A stretch of DNA of 64,000 nucleotides. Origin: Taeniopygia guttata (taxonomy: Eukaryota > Chordata > Aves > Passeriformes > Estrildidae). The position numbers were made by a program, and so were the translations under genes. The notes beneath the pieces are model-generated. The model made no database searches, was not told where the DNA came from, and saw only the letters and a program-made list of their open reading frames with translations. Positions 51,733 through 64,000 of this stretch are shown one piece after another. How positions within the stretch are numbered: position 1 is the first letter of the stretch; each line of letters opens with the position of its first letter. Location: contig NC_133027.1 of assembly GCF_048771995.1 (NCBI RefSeq), forward strand, positions 56,295,501 through 56,359,500, written 5' to 3'.

Positions 51733-54700
51733 AATAAAACACATTTGAAAAATTCCACATGATTTCATTAAATATCAGAAGAACTCAGGCATTCCATTTC
51801 TGCCTAACTCAAAAAGGAAATATAAATGGTGTCTTTCTTTATACAGTATATATAAGGCTGAAGAAGACTTCCAGTCACAGAGAGCTATGTAGAATGAGAA
51901 TAGTCTTCTTTTTTTCCTGCTGGTATTATATATTCAGCTTGAAAGAAGGCCTACTGGAAAGGCTTTGTGTTTTGTTTTGTTTTGTTTTTCAGTGGACCAC
52001 TATTGCTAAGGTAGGTTAGATAAGAGATGTAGATTCTGGAAGTGTCAGGCTGTGTACCAGGATTCACAGATTAGACAGGATGTGTTCATGCACCACTACA
52101 TTTGCAGACTTTCATAACAATGGATATAAAGGCACCATTTCTTAGGCTAGTACCAACAGAATAGAGAAGATGGTGAGGTCTCTACTTAGCTTGAATATTT
52201 GGCTTAGGAGGCTTGCAAAGTGTTTGCCAGGTTTTTTACATCCTTATCTAATATTAACAAGGAAACCTCATGACCTTAACTAAAAATTTTGGTTCTCTTG
52301 GCTTTATCAGCAAATGCCTACTCCTGAATATGTGTTTAGCATTTACACCTGAGCTGCTGCTAAGTGATTTCCAAAAGCCCTGTATGACTGCCTTTTTCCA
52401 CTTTCAGTGCAGTCAGGGAAAACTTACCTTCCAGTTTAATATGTCCTTCACAAGGCTGATTTAAGGAATGTCCAGAAACCTCTTTTTGGGCACTGTTTAT
52501 CTAAATAATGTTTTTCACAACCCATCAGTAACTTCCTTATAAAGTGTGTGCTTTGACACCGATCAAGAAAATGTGGAAATCAATGGGACCAGTAAAAGTA
52601 CTGTAAAAGTAAAACTTTGCTGAGAATAGAGTCAGTCACTTGGAGTTTTGAAAGTATCAGACCAAGAGTGGCAGAGACAGCTGAAGGCCTGTCAGAACAT
52701 TGCTCCTGGACTTTCAACTCCTTCTCACCAGAGCAGGTACCTAGACTTGCTTGCGCAATAATGACCAAGATTGGAATGACCTACTGGGATGAAACAAAAA
52801 CTAATGGAAGGAGGTCATTGTCACACCAATTCTGATCATCTCATTTTTAAGACTATAGAAAAAAGTTATGAAAAAAGCCCATTAGTTTTCATTTTTTTGT
52901 TGGTAAGCAGAACATTCTGAACCATCCAACCTTTTGGAAACTTTCAGAAATCATTCAGAGCCCCTCAGCAGCCAGGGATGTGCTCAGTTGTCATTTGCAG
53001 GTACACCTATAGCTAATTAGGAAGAAGAATTGAGAAGCTAGCTATTAGAAATGCCAGAGGTTATGGATATGTCTACACTGTAATTCAGATGCTAAGCCTG
53101 TTTTCATACTCTGACCTCTATTCATTTTCTTCCATGGAAACCAGAGGTTTGAGCTACCCTTTGGAAGAAATAAAGTCTTCCTTAAGACGAAAACCACTAA
53201 TTATTTTGGGGATAATTTATTTTCAGAAAACACTAATTCAGCTTGTTCAGCTCTATGCAGTTATATGTAATTCTAGCAAGTTCATTCTCTTGACTACCCT
53301 CTCACAAACTCATAACATGCTGCATGGTGTGCATTACTTATACATCATGCTATAAAGATGCTACTGCAGCAGGCTGAAATGCTCTGAAAGGTCACAACAT
53401 AAAATAATTATGTCTTAGGCCATGGGGGCTTCCTCTGGACTCCAGAGGAGAAGGTGGGTGAGGCATTCCAGAGCATAGCCCTGAGCAGTGTGAATTCGTG
53501 TCACTCTGTGCCACCTGGTGTAGGATTGCTCCCTGACGGGAAGTCTGTAGTAATGTGGCTGTAGCTATTGCTACAGAGATAAAAATAAGAGTTCCTAAAA
53601 CAGGGAAGAAACAGAGGAATTTTAAAGGGTCCTCAGAAGAATTAGTAAGATCTTAAGAGAAAAAATATTTACAATCGATTCAGACAATAAAAGACCTGAT
53701 GGATGAAAAGTACACCAGTTGGATAAAAGAAGCTCATTCTACTTCTGCCAATTCTTCATTGTAATATGCCTCAACCAGGCCCCAAATAGAGATTTGCTCT
53801 ACCGTAATTCCTGCATTCAGTTACCATTGAAATATATTTATTGCTGGTGGTTAGCAGCCAGCCTTTGAAATGGTGTGCTAAGTGCCTCATTTTTATATTA
53901 TTTAGTCAGAAGAAGTCATAATTTAACTTTGTTTTGCAAGTATTCTGACAGACCAAGGAAGGCTTTCTTTATTTTGCTGTCCAGCAGTTGGGTGAGTCCC
54001 TTGCAGAACATTTGGCATCCGAACACTTGAGTGTTAAATGCAGCATCTTTTCTCCTTGAGCAGGGTGATGTGCGCTGAAGGCTTAGCCCTCCTTCCTTCC
54101 CATATCCCATATCCTTGGAGAGTGAAGAAGAAGAACAGTTTCTTGAGCCAGCATGAGGATTTGCTTCAGAGACACTGTAGGAAGGAATGTGCCATTCTGG
54201 CAGAAATGAGGAACAATTATTCTTTCTGTTGTTGAACCTTCTCTTCAGCAAAAGACATAGACCAGGGAGATGAACAATCTTGAACTTTATATGCATCCAG
54301 CACATATGCCACCATCTGGGATATGCCACCAACTATGGGAAGAAACCTATGTTAAAACAGAAAATATGCTACAAATGTGATGGTCTTTTTCAAGATTTTC
54401 TGCTTCCCAGAGAATTGACAATCCTGCTTCACCACCAGCTGGAAGTGTGGAAGGCAGTCTGGCCAAGAATATTAGCAGAAATGTGAAATCTCTTCAGTCC
54501 TCTGCGTGGCCTTCTAGCAACCTGTGCGGAGGCTGTGTGGTGTCTGCAGGTAATGGTGCTCGGCAACCGGTCTGCCCCAGCCACATAGTATTGAAGGAAA
54601 GGGGATTAGGTTGGATTGGATTGGGCAGGTTTGGTGGGTGCACTCACTATTTTATTGACTTCTTTCTTAGCAATAGAGGTATAAGAAAGTGAAGGATCTG

Positions 54701-54880
54701 TGACAGATACAGAAGAAATCATGTGCATTTACACTAAACTTTAATTGGAGGCTATTAACATACCGTTTGAACTCCATAGGAGGTCAGTGAAAAAGAGAGA
54801 AAAAATTTCTTTGCATCCCTTATCTCTCAGGAGAGCACACAAGGGGAATCATGTCAGATTTCTTCTTGGTACATTTGCTT
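51733..54880. other. Intergenic DNA, no supported gene
   Basis: Holds a TTTTG-type tract (51968-51990) and a 138-codon domain-free ORF (53916-54332 minus). No repeat family identified. Confidence 0.5.
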
Positions 54881-54901
54881 TGCTTACTAGCTTGGAAAGT
54901 T

Positions 54902-55033
54902 TCTTTTTTTGGTGGTTTTATTTGGTGGTTTTTGTTTTTGTTTTAGTTTTTGTTTTGTTTGTTGGTTTTTGGTTTTTTGTTATACTGGACAATATTGAAA
55001 TAATGGGACGGGGTGGGGGGGAGGGGGTGTTGG
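54902..55033 (+). repeat. GT-rich low-complexity tract ending in a G-quadruplex motif
   Basis: About 80 bp of TTTTG/GGTTTT-type repeats, then GGG-AC-GGGG-T-GGGGGGG-A-GGGGG at 55005-55027. This is four G runs with loops of 2, 1 and 1, a very favourable quadruplex pattern. Confidence 0.75.
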
Positions 55034-55442
55034 TGGAAATAGCCTGAAACAGTTCCATAGGCTGTTATAGTCTTATAAATTTAAATAGTAATGTAAATAT
55101 TGTGTCTGGCAGTTCTTTTTAGCTGTAATAGACATATATAGTTACAAGTACAATGGATTTTGTTAGCCATCACTTTGCCTTCCAAAACCCCTCCATTTAC
55201 TAAAAGTCTGGTTGGAACAATGACCCCAAATTAAAGATAATAAAAACCAGCTCTACAGGCACTCCCCGGTTTTGTTTTAATTGTAGAAATCTTAGTTTAA
55301 TATGCAAAATTTTATTCTAAGATCTTACAGCTCTTGTTTAGGAAGGTTTTTCTTCCTCTTTGAGCAGCTAACTCCTTTGCAGAGTTCATGCATAAATGGT
55401 ACTGTGTACTTCAAGATCTGTCAATGGGTCTTTTGGTTTTTT
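55034..55442. other. Intergenic DNA, nothing notable
   Basis: AT-rich, no ORF or repeat that I can support. Confidence 0.5.
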
Positions 55443-55522
55443 CACTACAACTACCACTACTACTATTACTACTGCTACTACTACTACTACTACTACTATT
55501 GTTAGTATTAGTATTAGTATAT
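55443..55522 (+). repeat. Compound (ACT)n / (TTAGTA)n microsatellite
   Basis: ACT trinucleotides with a few CCA, ATT and GCT interruptions over 55443-55499, followed by three TTAGTA units (55502-55522). ORFs rich in Thr or Tyr through it are artefacts. Confidence 0.9.
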
Positions 55523-58298
55523 TGTTTTGTTTTGCTTTAGATAATTTAATTTTTAGCGGCTCATGCTTCTACATGTAAGTACTTCCAAAGTGAGCAATAT
55601 CGTTGAGATGGATATCTCATTCAGAGAAAGTAAGTAGACTTAAAACATGCATAACTTGGTTCAATAATCATAGGACACTCTACACTGGCACAGTTTTCCT
55701 TGTGCCCTCTTCCTCACCTTTCTTCAACATATACTGTGGCACATCCTGAAAGAGAAGTCTCCCACCACCACTCCCTTGATATTGATACAAAGGCAGCTTC
55801 ACATCCACCCAGATTCTTCCCTTTCCTCAGTAACCATGAAAACACAACATCCATCTTTTCCTCTCTCTGACTGTGTCTTTGGACTTTAAGCCAGGTAAGA
55901 GTATGAGCTATAAATTGAAGTGAATTTTACAGCTGGGTAAATAAAGTGGGATGAAAGGGAGAAAAAGGGAAATGTGTTTCCTATCACAGAGTTTAAAAAA
56001 CAGACTTGGCACACAAGGGGAAAAAACAAAACAGGAAACAAGTTTCTACATATAAATTAAAAATTTTCACCCTCAAACCTTTTAGATAGCCCAGGAGTAA
56101 TAAGTACGTGTGTTTCTTGGACCAGCAAGGCAAGCATTCCAACACTAAATGGCTTCCTGTTCAACGTGTTCAAAGCCAGAGTCTGTTTTTGGGGGTTGGT
56201 TAGAAATATGTGTGAAGTATGCACTTTTACTTCAGGCCAAATCAAATGTTTTTAATCTTCGTCCCATCCCCCTCCCCCCAGAAAAAAAGAAAAAGAAAAA
56301 AAGTCAAAAAAGGAAAATGTGACCCAAATTTTCTCTTTCACTAAGGAATTCAGTGATTAGCCTTCAGTTAATGTGTAAATATTCTCACTTTCATGTAAAG
56401 ATACTTAAAAGGGAAGTGGTCAATGTCATTCTACACTGCCATTTGATGCTGTTGAACTATAATGAGTAGGTGCATAAGGGACCTGAAGAACTTGGCCCCA
56501 TGCAAAGACAGGAAAACAGCAAATATTTTAGGGTGTGAAGTGTGTTACAGCATTTTTCCTCATTAGTGTCAAAGCTATAATTCACAAATTGTTGATCCAT
56601 TTGATCCATTTTTCCTCTTCTACCACATCAGCCTCAAATATTATTTGGTACTACATTTTGTTTGTTTGCCCATAGATCTCTAGGTTTTTGGATTTTATTT
56701 TATTTTTTTTTTTTTTAAGGTTTACAAGATTTGATTACATGCCCAAAAGTCAAAGTAAGACACATGGGAAAAAAACATGGAGCACATTATTCTATGGATG
56801 TGCCAATGTGAGGGGTTTTCTAGTTCCTCAGTGAAGCCACAGGGTACTTTTTGCAAAAAAACCCCTAAACAAATAAAAAATCAACAAACCAGAAAAGTGC
56901 ACCTTTTCTTTTTTCCTTACAGCTGGCAGGCAATAGGCATGTCTAACTAACCTAGACCTCAGTTTGTCCCTTTCTATAATTTCACTAATTACTGCTTCTA
57001 GCAACATATTTTCTCCCAACTCCAAGGAAACAGAAGCCATGTAAGTGGTAGCCAACTATTTTCTTTTAGTATTTTTCTCATTCCAGTGTTTTTGAGCAAA
57101 CTCAGGTTCTAAACACTGTTCTGTTTCAATATTTGAAGAATGCTATGTACTGAGTACTGTCCAAGCTGGTATGTTGTTGTGAGGCGTCAGTCTTGTCTGT
57201 TGCTCTCATCCCACCTCAAATGAACTGAGCTGTTTTGGTTCTTTCTGCATAATTTTTACAAAAACTCAACCAACCAAGAAAATAACCAATCCCCCTTTCC
57301 CCCACTACTAGGTCCTTATGAATGTTTAGTTTTGGGTTTTCACTTGAAGAAAATGAGTTCTAGGCTGAGTCTCAAGTCTCATCTAAATCAGTAAAGTTCG
57401 ACTAGTGCTAATTTGCACCAGAATAACCCAGGGCTTTGTTTAGGCCTTGCCAATTACAGTACTCTTTTCAGAGGTTCTGCTGAGGACAGAACTAACAAAG
57501 TTAGTGGTAGTTAATGAATGCTAGATAGACTTCACTGATGACTCATCCCTGGACCTCTACATACTTCTGTATCATACCATACTTGATATGCAGAGCTATT
57601 CCTGGGAGTGAGGAGGCCAGTGGGAGAAATGACTGGTAAAGGATAGGTTTCCCTCCTTGAAAGTACAGCTTTCCCAAGAAAAGTTGCAGAGATTCAGTTT
57701 CTACTGATTCTATGGCAGCTGCTCAGTGAGCCTCTTCTGCTACCTCCCCGGAGCATTTAAATTAAATTTCAGTTCAACTCTGTTGTCTTCTACCCTTCAA
57801 ACTCCTCCTGTCCTACAGGCCCATTTTCCCATATTCCCAAAATAAAACCACCATGTTTTCTGAACCTTGCAGCTTCCTTTCCCTAGCCTTCACCATCAAC
57901 ACTTTAGAGTTTCTCTTCTTGCTTCTTCTCATCTAATATCATATTTCCATATACCAGTAATTTTTCCGGTGTCTTAAATTCGTAGGAAGGGGAATGGGTT
58001 TAGGTATGTCCTGTGGAAAGTTCAGGGTCCAAACTTTCTGTACAGTCGTGTTGGCTAAACTTTAGGCTCACAGCAATAATCAGTATCAACAGGTTATAAT
58101 CCAAGATCATACACTTTGGTGTAATCAATATGTTTCTTGTAACTCAGCCTGTTCTTCTAAAATTGACTTTTGAAACACAAACCTCTCACTTGCAAGAAGA
58201 GAAAAAAAATATCTGAGAAATACTATGAAGATACACATGAATTTTATGTCTGAGCTGTAAGAGTTACTCCTGGGCTGCCCACATACACATTTTTAAGG
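55523..58298. other. Intergenic DNA, no supported gene
   Basis: Short A-rich tract at 56278-56312 and poly(T) near 56697-56716. Weak ancient-repeat trace at about 57370-57460 (GCTAATTTGCACCAGAATAA). No coding signal. Confidence 0.5.
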
Positions 58299-58360
58299 GA
58301 AGACAAAAATAGAACATGAAAAAAGAAGAAAAAAAAGAAATATAGAGCAGGAGAGGGAGG

Positions 58361-58720
58361 AAGGAAGGAAGGAAGGAAGGAAGGAAGGAAGGAAGGAAGG
58401 AAGGAAGGAAGGAAGGAAGGAAGGAAGGAAGGAAGGAAGGAAGGAAGGAAGGAAGGAAGGAAGGAAGGAAGGAAGGAAGGAAGGAAGGAAGGAAGGAAGG
58501 AAGGAAGGAAGGAAGGAAGGAAGGAAGGAAGGAAGGAAGGAAGGAAGGAAGGAAGGAAGGAAGGAAGGAAGGAAGGAAGGAAGGAAGGAAGGAAGGAAGG
58601 AAGGAAGGAAGGAAGGAAGGAAGGAAGGAAGGAAGGAAGGAAGGAAGGAAGGAAGGAAGGAAGGAAGGAAGGAAGGAAGGAAGGAAGGAAGGAAGGAAGG
58701 AAGGAAGGAAGGAAGGAAGG
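58361..58720 (+). repeat. (AAGG)90 perfect tetranucleotide microsatellite
   Basis: 360 bp made of 90 uninterrupted AAGG units, preceded by a short AGGG-rich run. It directly abuts an AAAG tract. Homopurine on plus. Confidence 0.97.
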
Positions 58721-58854
<134 letters not shown>

Positions 58855-59157
58855 AGAGAAAGAAATCTGATCAAGAACAGAAAGCCAGCTAAAACTGGAA
58901 AAGAAAACAAATGCAAAAAAAATATTTCAGGGAGAATTTATGGTAGTTTAAATCCCTATTTCTTTTGCCAGGTAGAGAAATCGTAAGCCTGTTACATGAT
59001 CTTAAACATCTTTCCAAGTGCTTCAGTGAATCACTGCCATTACTAATATGGGCAGAAATTTACTATATCAGCTTCCCAGACACTGAATACAGTGTTGGCA
59101 GAGCTGATAGGTATTAACTCAGTGAGTCAGATAGGGTGTTCTTTTTTTATCTTCAAG
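58855..59157. other. Intergenic DNA, nothing notable
   Basis: Unique AT-rich DNA between the microsatellite and the candidate exon; it ends in a pyrimidine-rich tract that could serve as an acceptor. Confidence 0.4.
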
Positions 59158-59267
59158 GCACACAGGAGCAGCTCCAGCCATGTTGCCCCTGCAGCTGCTG
59201 CCGAAAGCTGGCTGGCCAGCATGATAAGGCTGGAACTGCTGATGATTGGTACTGCAAGACTTGCATG
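59158..59267 (+). other. Candidate internal exon, Cys-rich, unknown gene
   Basis: A 110-nt segment framed by a strong acceptor (TTCTTTTTTTATCTTCAAG, AG at 59156-59157) and a near-consensus donor (ATG|GTAAGT, GT at 59268-59269). Two of three frames are open across it. One (from 59160) encodes PCCPCSCC, RKLAGQHDKAG and DDWYCKTCM. That has paired cysteines and a D-W-Y-C-x-x-C ending reminiscent of zinc-binding treble-clef or LIM-type folds, but it is too short to assign. The other open frame is Ala/Ser-rich. It could be a noncoding-RNA exon. No partner exon was identified. Confidence 0.3.
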
Positions 59268-60789
59268 GTAAGTTCAAGCTGTTCCAGAAGGCAATGAGAT
59301 TATTACTGACATTCTGGAGTAGTTCCCTGAGGTCGTGTCAATCTTACCCAGGAATCTAGGAATCTAGGAAAACTCCAACAAATAATACTATTGCTGTCAT
59401 TATAATGATACATAGTTGCAGGTATCATTATCTCAGTCTCACAAAGTTCCCTCACTGGAGCTTTGTACCTGTGACATTATTTATTGTGGAAAATTTCACA
59501 TTTAACTTTTTTTTCTTGCCCAGTCCTAGCATACACCCCCTTCAGATACAGATGCCTAAACAAAGGTGTTTTTTTTTATGGAAGCAATGTCTATACATTA
59601 CTCTTTAATGAGAATTTATTTTGTTTGTTGGCAGGAAGGCTTTTGACTTTTTTCTGTACTTATCCTAAAGAAATAGCTATGGTTGAAGGTGGTCAGGATA
59701 GAAGACAGTAAAGAATACACTCTGCACTCTGTAGAAACACAGCTTGAGAGCAACCGGAAGGTGCTTTGCAGCAATTGTATGGGCTGTGGAGATATTATGT
59801 GGTTGACATCTGCCAAATGGATTCAGTGGATGAAGTAACAGCCAGAGTCTCAAGTTGCTCTTCAGGAGACAGCAGATTTTGTTTTCTCTGATTTTTCCAT
59901 TATTTTCTGCTTTCAGCATTCCATCCTTTGAATCATTTAAGAAGTCTGAATTTCAAAACCAAATACTCATGGAGAAAGTTAGGCAGTGCTGACTTATAGC
60001 TAGGAAACAGCAGCCATTTCTTTCAGATGAATGCATCGCTCTGTGCATATCTTGTCTTTGTACTTTCCCTCAGACACAGCTGGCCACAGGACAAGAATGA
60101 CAGGGAGATGGGTGCATCTACTTCTCCTTGTGGGCAAACCTACCTACCAGAGTACACCCCATCTCTGCTAGTATACTGCATTACTCTGAAGAAATCATAT
60201 TTCTGATGAACAACCAGATGGGTACCAATTCACTTCAGGGAGATCAGGGGTGTTTTCCTAGGCTGTCTTAATACAAGTTTCCAGCTATTTCCAGCTTACA
60301 AAAATTCCAGAGTCTTTTGCAGCTCACCAGATTAAAGGCTGCAATTCCTGATAGTGTGACTTCAGGTTTCTTTGAGTGCTGTACTGCAAGAACAGCCAGC
60401 AGGAAGTCATCAACAGACTAACAGGAAATAAATTGCAACTCCTACAGGAATTTCTTTCCTAGTCTGCATAAATTACTGATGCACTAGTGTAGCATTAAAG
60501 AGCAGCTGCTTGACAGTTATCCACTGGTAGATGTCAAGGTTCAGGGTGCAATGACTGACCTGCTCCATCTGCACCTGACAGTGTTCCTTTGCCTGTAGTG
60601 CTCCTCTTCCCCTTAGGGTATCCCTCCAACATTGTGTCTTGATGGGAGATTGAACCAAATCTGAGGGGTGCTATGCCAGTCTAGGTGATTGATTATAAGT
60701 GATACTTAGTGTTTATTAGCAGTAAAGCCTTTTCAGGAACCATATACATTGTAAACCAGCAAGTCTCTCTTCCAGTTCTCATTCAGTAT
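59268..60789. other. Intergenic DNA, no supported gene
   Basis: Short ORFs only; no recognisable repeat. Confidence 0.5.
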
Positions 60790-60829
<40 letters not shown>

Positions 60830-60854
60830 ACACGCACACACACACACACACAAA
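60790..60854 (+). repeat. (CA)n dinucleotide microsatellite
   Basis: About 65 bp of CA with a few CG interruptions. ORFs through it (His/Thr-rich on plus, Val/Cys-rich on minus) are artefacts. Confidence 0.95.
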
Positions 60855-62140
60855 CATACGTGAAAGAGCCCAAATTAATTTCAGAAGTGCCCAAATGTCA
60901 CTGAGTGTGCTGGAAAATGGCATGAATGCAAGGCTGATACCATGACTGTTACTAGATTTGAATGCTGCCATCACTAGGAGAAATGCTCTAACCTGGTATA
61001 TTCGGGAATGGGAACTAAACTATTTTAGCCAGCTTGTTATCAAGACGCCATATATTCACTATAGACTAGTTCATTAGCATCTTATCAAAAACAGGGACTG
61101 GAGATTTGTCCTTTCTTAGTGGTGCTTGAGAGTCCATGATTGCTTCTGAACTATATGGAGTAGTTCTGTCAAAAGACATCAAAGGTAGGAAGATGCAAAC
61201 AGAAGCAAGTAAAGGGGAAAGAACCCCCAAAAGCTGACCCTTTGGTTATGCTGGGGTTCTTTTCCTTTTCTTTCTGTGCATTTAGAAAGTGGCCATTTTG
61301 CAAATAAATAAAAATACATGCACAAGAGCTGGGAACATCTTGTCCACAGATGTGAGTCAGTACTTGGCAGGTGGCTAATGGGAGTCAGATTTCCCAGACA
61401 ATAATTACATTTTCAAAATAAGAATTAAAGAGACAAGAAAAAAAGGACTTATTTCCATTAGCTGGGAGCGTAAGCTCTGAACTGAAATTATCCCTTCTTT
61501 CCACATAATTGATTCTACATCAGTTCAGAGGTTGCCTGCATAAAACATACAGGAATGATAAGCTGAATCTTTCAAGGACTTCACTTTCTAAATGGGTACA
61601 GGTTAAATGACTACTTGTTTCACTCCTCCAAGCTGTCCAGCCATTTCTGATCTGAAAACTGTAAAGACATTATAACAATATAATATAGTGTTCAAACCTG
61701 CCCTGTGAAAATGTCATAAGAGGACCCAACTATCAGTGTAGTTAGCCAGGGAGAATGGCATGTGGCACACCATTTGTTTTGTTGCTTCTGTGGATCAGAA
61801 AAACTTTTCCATAGCAAGACTTTTCATATCAAATTGAGGATTATGAATTCAGCCACATCTGCTACTTCTGTGGAAAACAACACCCAGCTTCTTCTTAGCC
61901 ATGTGGGACCATGACTTGAGCTTGCAGTGCATTTCCTAATTTCATCATAAAGAGACAGATGTGGCCAGAACCATAGATCTGTAGGTGGGTTATGATTCAG
62001 TACATTGCAATTTGAATTTTAATTGCTACTGATTTCAATGTTTGGTTATTCTGTCAGAATATATATATTTTTTTTTAATAGGTCTTTGAAAACTGTCTTT
62101 TCAAAAACAGTACATGAGAAGATGCTTGCCTTTGGTAGAA
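60855..62140. other. Intergenic DNA, no supported gene
   Basis: AT-rich and mostly free of ORFs of 60 codons or more; nothing specific recognised. Confidence 0.5.
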
Positions 62141-62142
62141 AA

Positions 62143-62180
62143 TCTGCCTGTCTGTCTGCCTGTCTACATGCCTGTCTCTT
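62143..62180 (+). repeat. Imperfect (CTGT)n microsatellite
   Basis: CTGCCTGTCTGTCTGCCTGT followed by further imperfect units. Confidence 0.75.
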
Positions 62181-63579
62181 TATCTACTATTCTACATATT
62201 GCTAGCTATGGAAAAGTAGAATGCCAGTAGTCAGAATAAATTATTTTTGGGGCAGAAGTATACTTGAAATTTTGTGTTCAAATTTCCTGATGAAAAGGCA
62301 CACTCTGGCTGTTGGAATGGAACAGATCTCCTCTTCAGGTAAGGAGGCAGTGTTGTGCCCTGGAAAATGTGTTTTAACCAGAGAACTCTGCCTAAAGAGG
62401 GAAACAATAGCATAAAACCCCCAAGCATGTTGGTATTATGTTGCCACTTCCGTTTTCAGTGAGGTATGGAATATTTCAATATTTAATATTTTTTGTTAAT
62501 TTGTCACCAAATTTTCTGTCAAAAAATTTTGCTTTCTTCTTCAACCTCAGTTCTTAAGGCAGCTCTAGGTGCTTTCTCTGTTTGTTTGTTTGCTTAATGC
62601 AGGATAGGGGCAGGCAATGGAAAAGTGTGATCAATATAGTGTTGGATTTTCTCAGAAGCTGCATCTGAGAAAGTGTGAGCCACATAAATAATGTTAGGCT
62701 ACACATCCTTCATAGGATTTTTTTAGTTTCTAGCTGCATTTTGTCCAGGATGTTATAATATTTTTCTATAATTTGTCCTATAACATGCATACATCAGTTC
62801 AAAGAAAAGATGAGTAGGTAGAAACCGCATCTCCACGAGAGCCAGATATCACCACAAAATCAGTGGGGTGTAATGCTTTCTGAATCACAAAAGTGCCCTA
62901 TCATGAGATGGGTCAATAGCTCAGAACAGGATATATTTTTTATTAATTTTAATAGGAGGGAAGGGGAATTTAGTGAGACAGAAAGTGCAGAAGCTAGCAG
63001 ACAGTCTTTAAAAAAAAGACTTATAAAAGAACTTTGCTGGGAAAAGTGAGATTAAATATTGCAAACCATTTGTTATGGTACTTGAAGACTAAAACAAAGA
63101 AAATTTTTGTATCCTCAGCTTCCTTTTTCTAAGCAAATTCCTGGGGATACTTACAGCATTACAACTTCCCGTTGTTTCCCATGATTGAAAGCTTCCAGGT
63201 TACCCACCCACTGTTAAAGGAAGCTCTTGTCTTGGCAGAAAACATCACTGTCAGTTCAGTCCTGACTGGGGCAAATGGGAAACTTCTGGTTGTCCAAAAT
63301 ACAGCTGGATTGAGTTCTAAGGAACTTAACTTCTTTAGGCTCATGAGGATGTGTAAATTCTCAAGCATACACTTTGCAGTCCTCGTGTGCATGACAGATA
63401 TCATAAGAAACAAATTTGGACTGCAACTTGGACATACCCAAGGAAAAAGGGGCAGCCCTTCTACATCTGGTGCTCAAGGCTCCTCATGTGGCTGTGAGAA
63501 CAACTTCCTAAGGTGGTGAGTTCATCCTGCCCAGGGAAAATACACCCAGGGTTCACTGGTAGCCTGTAGAAAGATTCCA
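62181..63579. other. Intergenic DNA, no supported gene
   Basis: A 115-codon ORF (63172-63519 plus) has no recognised domain. Otherwise AT-rich. Confidence 0.5.
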
Positions 63580-64000
63580 GAATCACAGAATGGGTCAGGA
63601 GGAAGTGGGCCATCTTGTCCAGCTTCCCCACTCAGTCAGGGTCATGCTGCAGCACATGACACAGGATTGTGTCCAGGAAGTTCTTGACTATCTCCAGTGG
63701 GAGAGTCTCCACTCACAAGAGAGATGTTTCAGTCCCTTAACTATCCTTGTTGCCCCTCTGCTGGACCTGCCCCATGGGCTCCATGTCTCTCTTGTACTGA
63801 GGAGCCCAGAACTGGACACTCCAGAGGTGGCCTCAACAGGGCTGAGTGCAGGGGCAGGATCACTTCCCTTGTCCGGCTGGCAGTATTTTTCCTAACGCAC
63901 CTCAAGGTTCTGTTGGCCTTCTTGGCCACAAGGGCACACTGCTGGCTTATGGGCAGTCCTTCACTGCTGCTGCTTTCCAGCAGGTTGGCTCCCAGTTCTG
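63580..64000 (-). mobile_element. CR1 LINE fragment, running off the right edge
   Basis: The plus strand starts CCAGAATCACAGAATGGGTC and continues with the standard reverse-complement CR1 text (GTCCAGGAAGTTCTTGACTA, GCCCCTCTGCTGGACCTGCC, AGAACTGGACACTCCAGAGG, GTTGGCCTTCTTGGCCACAA, GGGCACACTGCTGGCTTATG). The element is on minus with its 3' end at about 63580 and its 5' part beyond the window. On minus a short frame reads [21 protein letters not shown], the C-terminal RT block of CR1; it is interrupted elsewhere. Confidence 0.93.

Noticed and set aside
53916-54332. 138-codon ORF on minus
   Set aside because: No domain, signal or recognisable homology; length is within what chance can give over 64 kb on two strands.
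60709-60974. His/Thr- and Val/Cys-repeat ORFs
   Set aside because: Translation of the (CA)n microsatellite.

Overview
This is vertebrate, almost certainly bird, nuclear DNA. The evidence is one compact multi-exon animal gene with consensus splice sites and a CpG-island promoter, several CR1 LINE fragments (the dominant avian LINE), a retroviral solo LTR and several microsatellites. I cannot fix the order or species from the sequence; a neoavian or songbird source is only a guess.

Layout: (1) 1-7264 is noncoding DNA beyond the 3' end of the only gene, with one isolated CpG-rich patch at about 685-850. (2) 7265-10362 holds CCN2 (connective tissue growth factor, CTGF) on the minus strand. It has five coding exons encoding a complete 347-residue secreted matricellular protein, with a TATA box, three GGAATG TEAD elements, a roughly 1-kb 3'UTR and a terminal poly(A) signal. 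(3) About 9350-10860 is the CpG island. (4) 10860-64000 is the upstream flank of CCN2, about 53 kb with no protein gene I can recognise. It contains four CR1 fragments (12491-12655, 33362-34490, 44345-44930, 63580-64000), a solo LTR with intact ends and target-site duplication (51108-51726), older repeat remnants, a 494-bp AAGG/AAAG tract, CA, ACT and CTGT microsatellites, and long AT-rich stretches.

In other vertebrates CCN2 lies between ENPP1 (beyond its 3' end) and MOXD1 (upstream). Neither is seen here, so the right-hand side is best read as the CCN2-MOXD1 intergenic regulatory desert. The clearest functional logic is the CCN2 unit itself: a Hippo/YAP-TEAD-type promoter drives a cysteine-rich modular protein whose message carries overlapping miR-18 and miR-19 seed sites just before the poly(A) signal. 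I see no operon, CRISPR array, tRNA or rRNA, and nothing that qualifies as a novel multi-gene system. The best leads for something undescribed are a splice-bounded Cys-rich candidate exon (59158-59267), the CpG patch with a Kozak-matched ORF (653-844), and a tetraspanin-like ORF (40825-41073).
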